DNA of 5,200 nt from Calditrichaceae bacterium (GTDB lineage Bacteria; Calditrichota; Calditrichia; Calditrichales; Calditrichaceae): contig JAUVIB010000276.1 in assembly GCA_030592985.1 (NCBI GenBank), positions 1-5,200 of the forward strand, given 5' to 3'. The position numbers and the translations under genes are program-made. Each line of letters opens with the position of its first letter. The stretch's first letter is position 1. Shown one piece after another: positions 5,066 to 5,200 of this stretch. The notes beneath the pieces are model-generated. The model searched no databases, was not told the DNA's origin, and saw only the letters and a list, made by a program, of their open reading frames with translations.

Positions 5066-5200
5066 TTAACCTTTTTCCTTATCCGGTTTTTGCGAATCAA
5101 GACGCTCAAGAATGGCGTTGATATTATTCTTTAAGCCTTCAATTTCCGCCTTCAATCCGGTTATATTCTCAGGCTGAACTGCTGCGGCCGGTTGCGGTGC
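5066..5200 (-). CDS. C-terminal end of a small coiled-coil protein, DUF5320-like (partial)
   Basis: Forty-four codons are visible before TAA. They read a proline/alanine/glutamine-rich linker (APQPAAAVQPEN), then a heptad-like helix ITGLKAEIEGLKNNINAILE, then RLDSQKPDKEKG. The helix has hydrophobic residues at coiled-coil spacing. This layout, and the nearby NifX-like gene, resemble the C-terminus of DUF5320 proteins, which are small and begin with a glycine/methionine-rich segment and end in such a coil. The diagnostic N-terminus is outside the window, so the family call is tentative. Coding status is supported by the terminator 20 bases downstream and a sensible amino-acid composition. No function can be given. 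Confidence 0.6.
   Translation of the reverse strand, partial: APQPAAAVQPENITGLKAEIEGLKNNINAILERLDSQKPDKEKG

Noticed and set aside
1..5200. CRISPR array, tRNA or rRNA genes, insertion sequence
   Set aside because: I saw no regularly spaced repeats, no cloverleaf-like CCA/TTCGA patterns in gaps, and no transposase motifs or terminal inverted repeats.

Overview
The window is a compact, AT-rich bacterial segment in which every gene I can support lies on the minus strand, so transcription runs from high to low coordinates. Purine-rich ribosome binding sites (AGGA/AAAGGA) precede several starts. The gene mix is a type I restriction locus with a RhuM gene, plus a NifX-like, TrmO and methyltransferase cluster beside a coiled-coil C-terminus resembling DUF5320. 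This is typical of anaerobic or environmental bacteria. GC-rich palindromic repeats of a kind I have seen in Ignavibacteria-, Calditrichota- and Patescibacteria-like metagenomic genomes occur inside one gene. I cannot place the organism more precisely.

Right part (3043-5200). The C-terminal end of a coiled-coil protein enters at the right edge and is closed by a perfect 12-bp terminator hairpin. Next comes the decayed remnant of an FAD/NAD(P)-dependent oxidoreductase: NAD-binding segment, internal deletion, frameshift, then C-terminal tail. A three-gene operon follows: class I SAM methyltransferase, NifX-like FeMo-cofactor-domain protein, and TrmO-type tRNA methyltransferase. The methyltransferase appears to have lost its original start. 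A TTG with a good Shine-Dalgarno lies 69 bases upstream in frame, but codon 20 of that reading is an amber stop where I expect tyrosine. A second Shine-Dalgarno overlapping the amber codon could restart translation at the internal ATG.

Middle (2649-3042). This is about 390 bases of very AT-rich DNA with no gene. It may hold the promoter of the next operon.

Left part (1-2648). This is the remnant of a type I restriction-modification operon. A 112-residue ORF joins about 30 residues of the HsdR N-terminus in frame to about 80 residues of the HsdM C-terminus, as if one deletion removed almost all of hsdR and the catalytic part of hsdM. It overlaps an apparently complete rhuM-family gene, which is followed by an open hsdS specificity-subunit gene running off the left edge. 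The DNA-recognition subunit and RhuM therefore survive here without nuclease, motor or methylase catalytic domains.

Three lesions of different kinds in about 5 kb (in-frame deletion, amber codon, decayed oxidoreductase) point either to an eroding region or to local assembly error. Reads across the junctions would tell these apart. Family assignments rest on recognising motifs by eye; no search was run.
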